From positions 124,001 through 188,000 of the forward strand of contig CAVZHI010000005.1 of the NCBI GenBank assembly GCA_963775015.1: DNA of 64,000 nt, read 5' to 3'. Source of the stretch: JAEMQF01 sp963775015 (lineage in GTDB: Bacteria; Pseudomonadota; Gammaproteobacteria; Burkholderiales; Burkholderiaceae_C). Both the position numbers and the translations under genes were made by a program. The notes below the pieces were generated by a model. It had not been told where the DNA came from. It did not search any database and saw only the letters and a list, made by a program, of their open reading frames with translations. The first letter of the stretch is position 1. Every line of letters begins with the position of its first letter. This document shows, in pieces, positions 62,433-64,000 of this stretch.

Positions 62433-64000
62433 TCAGAGCGTGATTTTGCAGCCCTCGGCGCCGAGCACGAGCAGGCTGCGCGAAGCGACCGTTGCGGTTG
62501 CAGCGCCCGCGCCCAGCCCCGGCGCCCCGCCCCGCGGATGCGAGGTGTCGAGCAGGCCCTGCCACACACCCGGGGGCAGGGTGAATTCGACGTCGACGGC
62601 GCTGCCGTTGATGAGCCAGAGCAGCGGCGCTGCGGCGCGCCCGGGCTTGCCGATCAGGCACGCCAGCGTTTGCTGCCCGCCATGCCGCCACTCGTCGCCG
62701 TGCAGCGGCTTGGCGTCGGCGCGCAACCAGCTCAAGTCGCGCGCGCCTTGGGCATCGGCCAAACCGTCGTACCAGCGGTTCGCGAGCGGCAGCGCCTGGC
62801 GCCGCAGTGCAAGCACGCGCTCGGTGAAGGCGACCAGGTCGGTGTCGGCGCGGTCCCAGTCGATCCAGGTGGTTTCATTGTCCTGGCAATAGGGGTTGTT
62901 GTTACCGCCCTGGGTGTGGCCGAGCTCGTCGCCTGCGGCCAGCATCGGCGTGCCTTGCGCGAGCAGTTGCGTCGCGAGCAGCGCGCGCTGCAGGCGGCCA
63001 CGCAGCAGGTTCACGCCCGCATCGTCGCTCGGCCCTTCGACGCCGCAGTTGTGGTTGTGGTTGTGGTTGTGGCCGTCGCGGTTGCTTTCGCCGTTCGCGA
63101 GATTGTGTTTGCCGCCGTAGCTCACCAGATCGCGCAGCGTATAGCCGTCGTGCGAAACGACGTAGTTGACCGATTCCGCAGGTGTGCGCCCTTGCGCCTG
63201 GAACAGTTGCGCCGAGGCGCACAGGCGCTGCGCGAATTCGCCGCGGTGGCTGCCGCGCTCGATCCAGAAGCTGCGCATCGTGTCGCGAAAGCGGTCGTTC
63301 CACTCGAGCCAGCCGTGCGGAAAGTTGCCGAGCTGGTAACCCGCAGGGCCGACGTCCCAGGGCTCGGCGATCATCTTCAGACGCGACAGCAGCGGGTCCT
63401 GCGCGATCGCGGCGAAGAATGGTGCGCGCCGGTCAAAGCCATGGTCGGTGCGGCCGAGCACGGTGGCCAGGTCGAAGCGAAAGCCGTCGACGTGCATCTC
63501 GCCGGCCCAGTAGCGCAGGCTGTCCATCACAAGCTGGAGTGCGCGCGGCTGGCGCAGATCGAACGTATTGCCGCAACCGGTGTGGTTTTCGTAATGCGAC
63601 TTGTGGTGGTTTTGCAGGCGGTAGTAGCCTGCGTTGTCCAGACCCCGCCAACTCAAACTCGGGCCGAGTTCGTCGCTCTCGGCGGTGTGGTTGTAGACGA
63701 CGTCGAGGATGACTTCGATGCCGGCCCGGTGCAGGCGCTTCACCATGGCGCGAAATTCATCGCGCGGGTTCAAGCCCTGCGCGCCGCTGGCCAGGCGCGG
63801 CTCGGCGCAGAAGAAGCCGATCGTGTTGTAGCCCCAGTAGTTCGTCAGGCGCAGGCTCGCCAGGCGCTGCTCGTCCAGGTGCATCTGTACCGGCAGCAGG
63901 CTCACTGCCGTGATGCCCAGGCGCTTCAAGTGCGCGATCGCGGCGTCGTGGCCGAGGCCGGCATAGGTGCCGCGCAACGCCTCGGGGACGCAGGAATGGC
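62433..64000 (-). CDS. glgX: Glycogen debranching enzyme GlgX (C-terminal part, runs off window)
   Basis: The visible 522 codons are a GH13 isoamylase/GlgX catalytic part; the start lies beyond base 64000. Seen are EVILDVVYNHTAE, the nucleophile region DGFRFDLATVL, the acid/base MIAEPWDVGP, and YVVSHDGYTLRDLVSYGGKHN. It removes alpha-1,6 branches from glycogen. A His-Asn repeat (DGHNHNHNHNCG) replaces the usual residues before NCGVEG near 63050. The gene precedes Anbu by 45 nt. Confidence 0.93.
   Translation of the reverse strand, partial: HSCVPEALRGTYAGLGHDAAIAHLKRLGITAVSLLPVQMHLDEQRLASLRLTNYWGYNTIGFFCAEPRLASGAQGLNPRDEFRAMVKRLHRAGIEVILDVVYNHTAESDELGPSLSWRGLDNAGYYRLQNHHKSHYENHTGCGNTFDLRQPRALQLVMDSLRYWAGEMHVDGFRFDLATVLGRTDHGFDRRAPFFAAIAQDPLLSRLKMIAEPWDVGPAGYQLGNFPHGWLEWNDRFRDTMRSFWIERGSHRGEFAQRLCASAQLFQAQGRTPAESVNYVVSHDGYTLRDLVSYGGKHNLANGESNRDGHNHNHNHNCGVEGPSDDAGVNLLRGRLQRALLATQLLAQGTPMLAAGDELGHTQGGNNNPYCQDNETTWIDWDRADTDLVAFTERVLALRRQALPLANRWYDGLADAQGARDLSWLRADAKPLHGDEWRHGGQQTLACLIGKPGRAAAPLLWLINGSAVDVEFTLPPGVWQGLLDTSHPRGGAPGLGAGAATATVASRSLLVLGAEGCKITL

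Noticed and set aside
63040..63080. Short tandem repeat considered as a CRISPR-like array
   Set aside because: It is a 6-bp microrepeat within glgX coding sequence with no spacers.

Overview
The window is GC-rich DNA (coding positions full of GC-ending codons) from a proteobacterium, most likely a Burkholderiales-type beta-proteobacterium. The support is gene content and order: lptF-lptG with a divergent pepA-holC, cysB next to a short cbiX, a fused indolepyruvate ferredoxin oxidoreductase, a rubrerythrin/CCG-protein/DUF3501 cluster, and a short FimV-like protein. This rests on family resemblance only; no 16S gene is present.

Layout. 1-4.6 kb: the 5' part of an endonuclease/exonuclease/phosphatase gene, a truncated LacI regulator, a CPD photolyase, an alpha/beta-hydrolase lipoprotein and a Phd-VapC type toxin-antitoxin pair. 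4.6-7.6 kb: a GH30 glycosidase and phosphoglucomutase, both broken by several frameshifts. 7.8-12.6 kb: a GMC alcohol dehydrogenase / aldehyde dehydrogenase / amino-acid permease operon. 12.8-21 kb: MarC, an ACMSD-like amidohydrolase, indolepyruvate ferredoxin oxidoreductase, a thioesterase and a prolyl-oligopeptidase-like lipoprotein. 21-26 kb: tRNA-Ala(CGC), a formamidase-like hydrolase, rubrerythrin, a CCG Fe-S protein, DUF3501, a MoaD-like protein and a BNR propeller. 26-30 kb: a membrane protein and dnaE2 behind a LexA box. 30-36 kb: MFS transporter, prolyl 4-hydroxylase-like oxygenase, an Ala/Lys-rich exported protein, amidase, a hydrolase and an intradiol dioxygenase. 36 kb: tRNA-Pro(TGG) and tRNA-Arg(TCT). 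36-43.5 kb: DUF2784, GST, an acyl-CoA dehydrogenase with a kinase-like phosphotransferase, a class II aldolase and a FimV-like protein. 43.5-50.7 kb: a chain of 4-nt overlapping genes lptF-lptG-cbiX-cysB-aminotransferase, divergent from pepA-holC. 50.9-52 kb: a branched-chain amino-acid binding protein. 52-62.4 kb: a six-gene minus-strand operon of two transglutaminases, two circularly permuted ATP-grasp proteins, two alpha-E domains and the proteasome-like Anbu peptidase. 62.4-64 kb: glgX, running off the edge.

The most interesting system is the 52-62.4 kb operon. Its families are known and have been predicted to form a peptide-ligation/tagging and proteolysis pathway, but its biochemistry is largely unproven. 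Here the single-domain and the fused versions sit in one continuous array. Other points of interest are a REP-like repeat inserted in frame inside dnaE2, an SOS box only 14 bp before the dnaE2 start with no imuA/imuB in view, and a sulfur-related gene set translationally coupled to the LPS exporter.

Five genes (GH30, pgm, indolepyruvate oxidoreductase, the prolyl oligopeptidase and an MFS transporter) carry about 18 single-base-type frameshifts, although their domains continue intact across frames. This pattern suggests sequencing or assembly indels more than biology, and those genes should be read with that caution.
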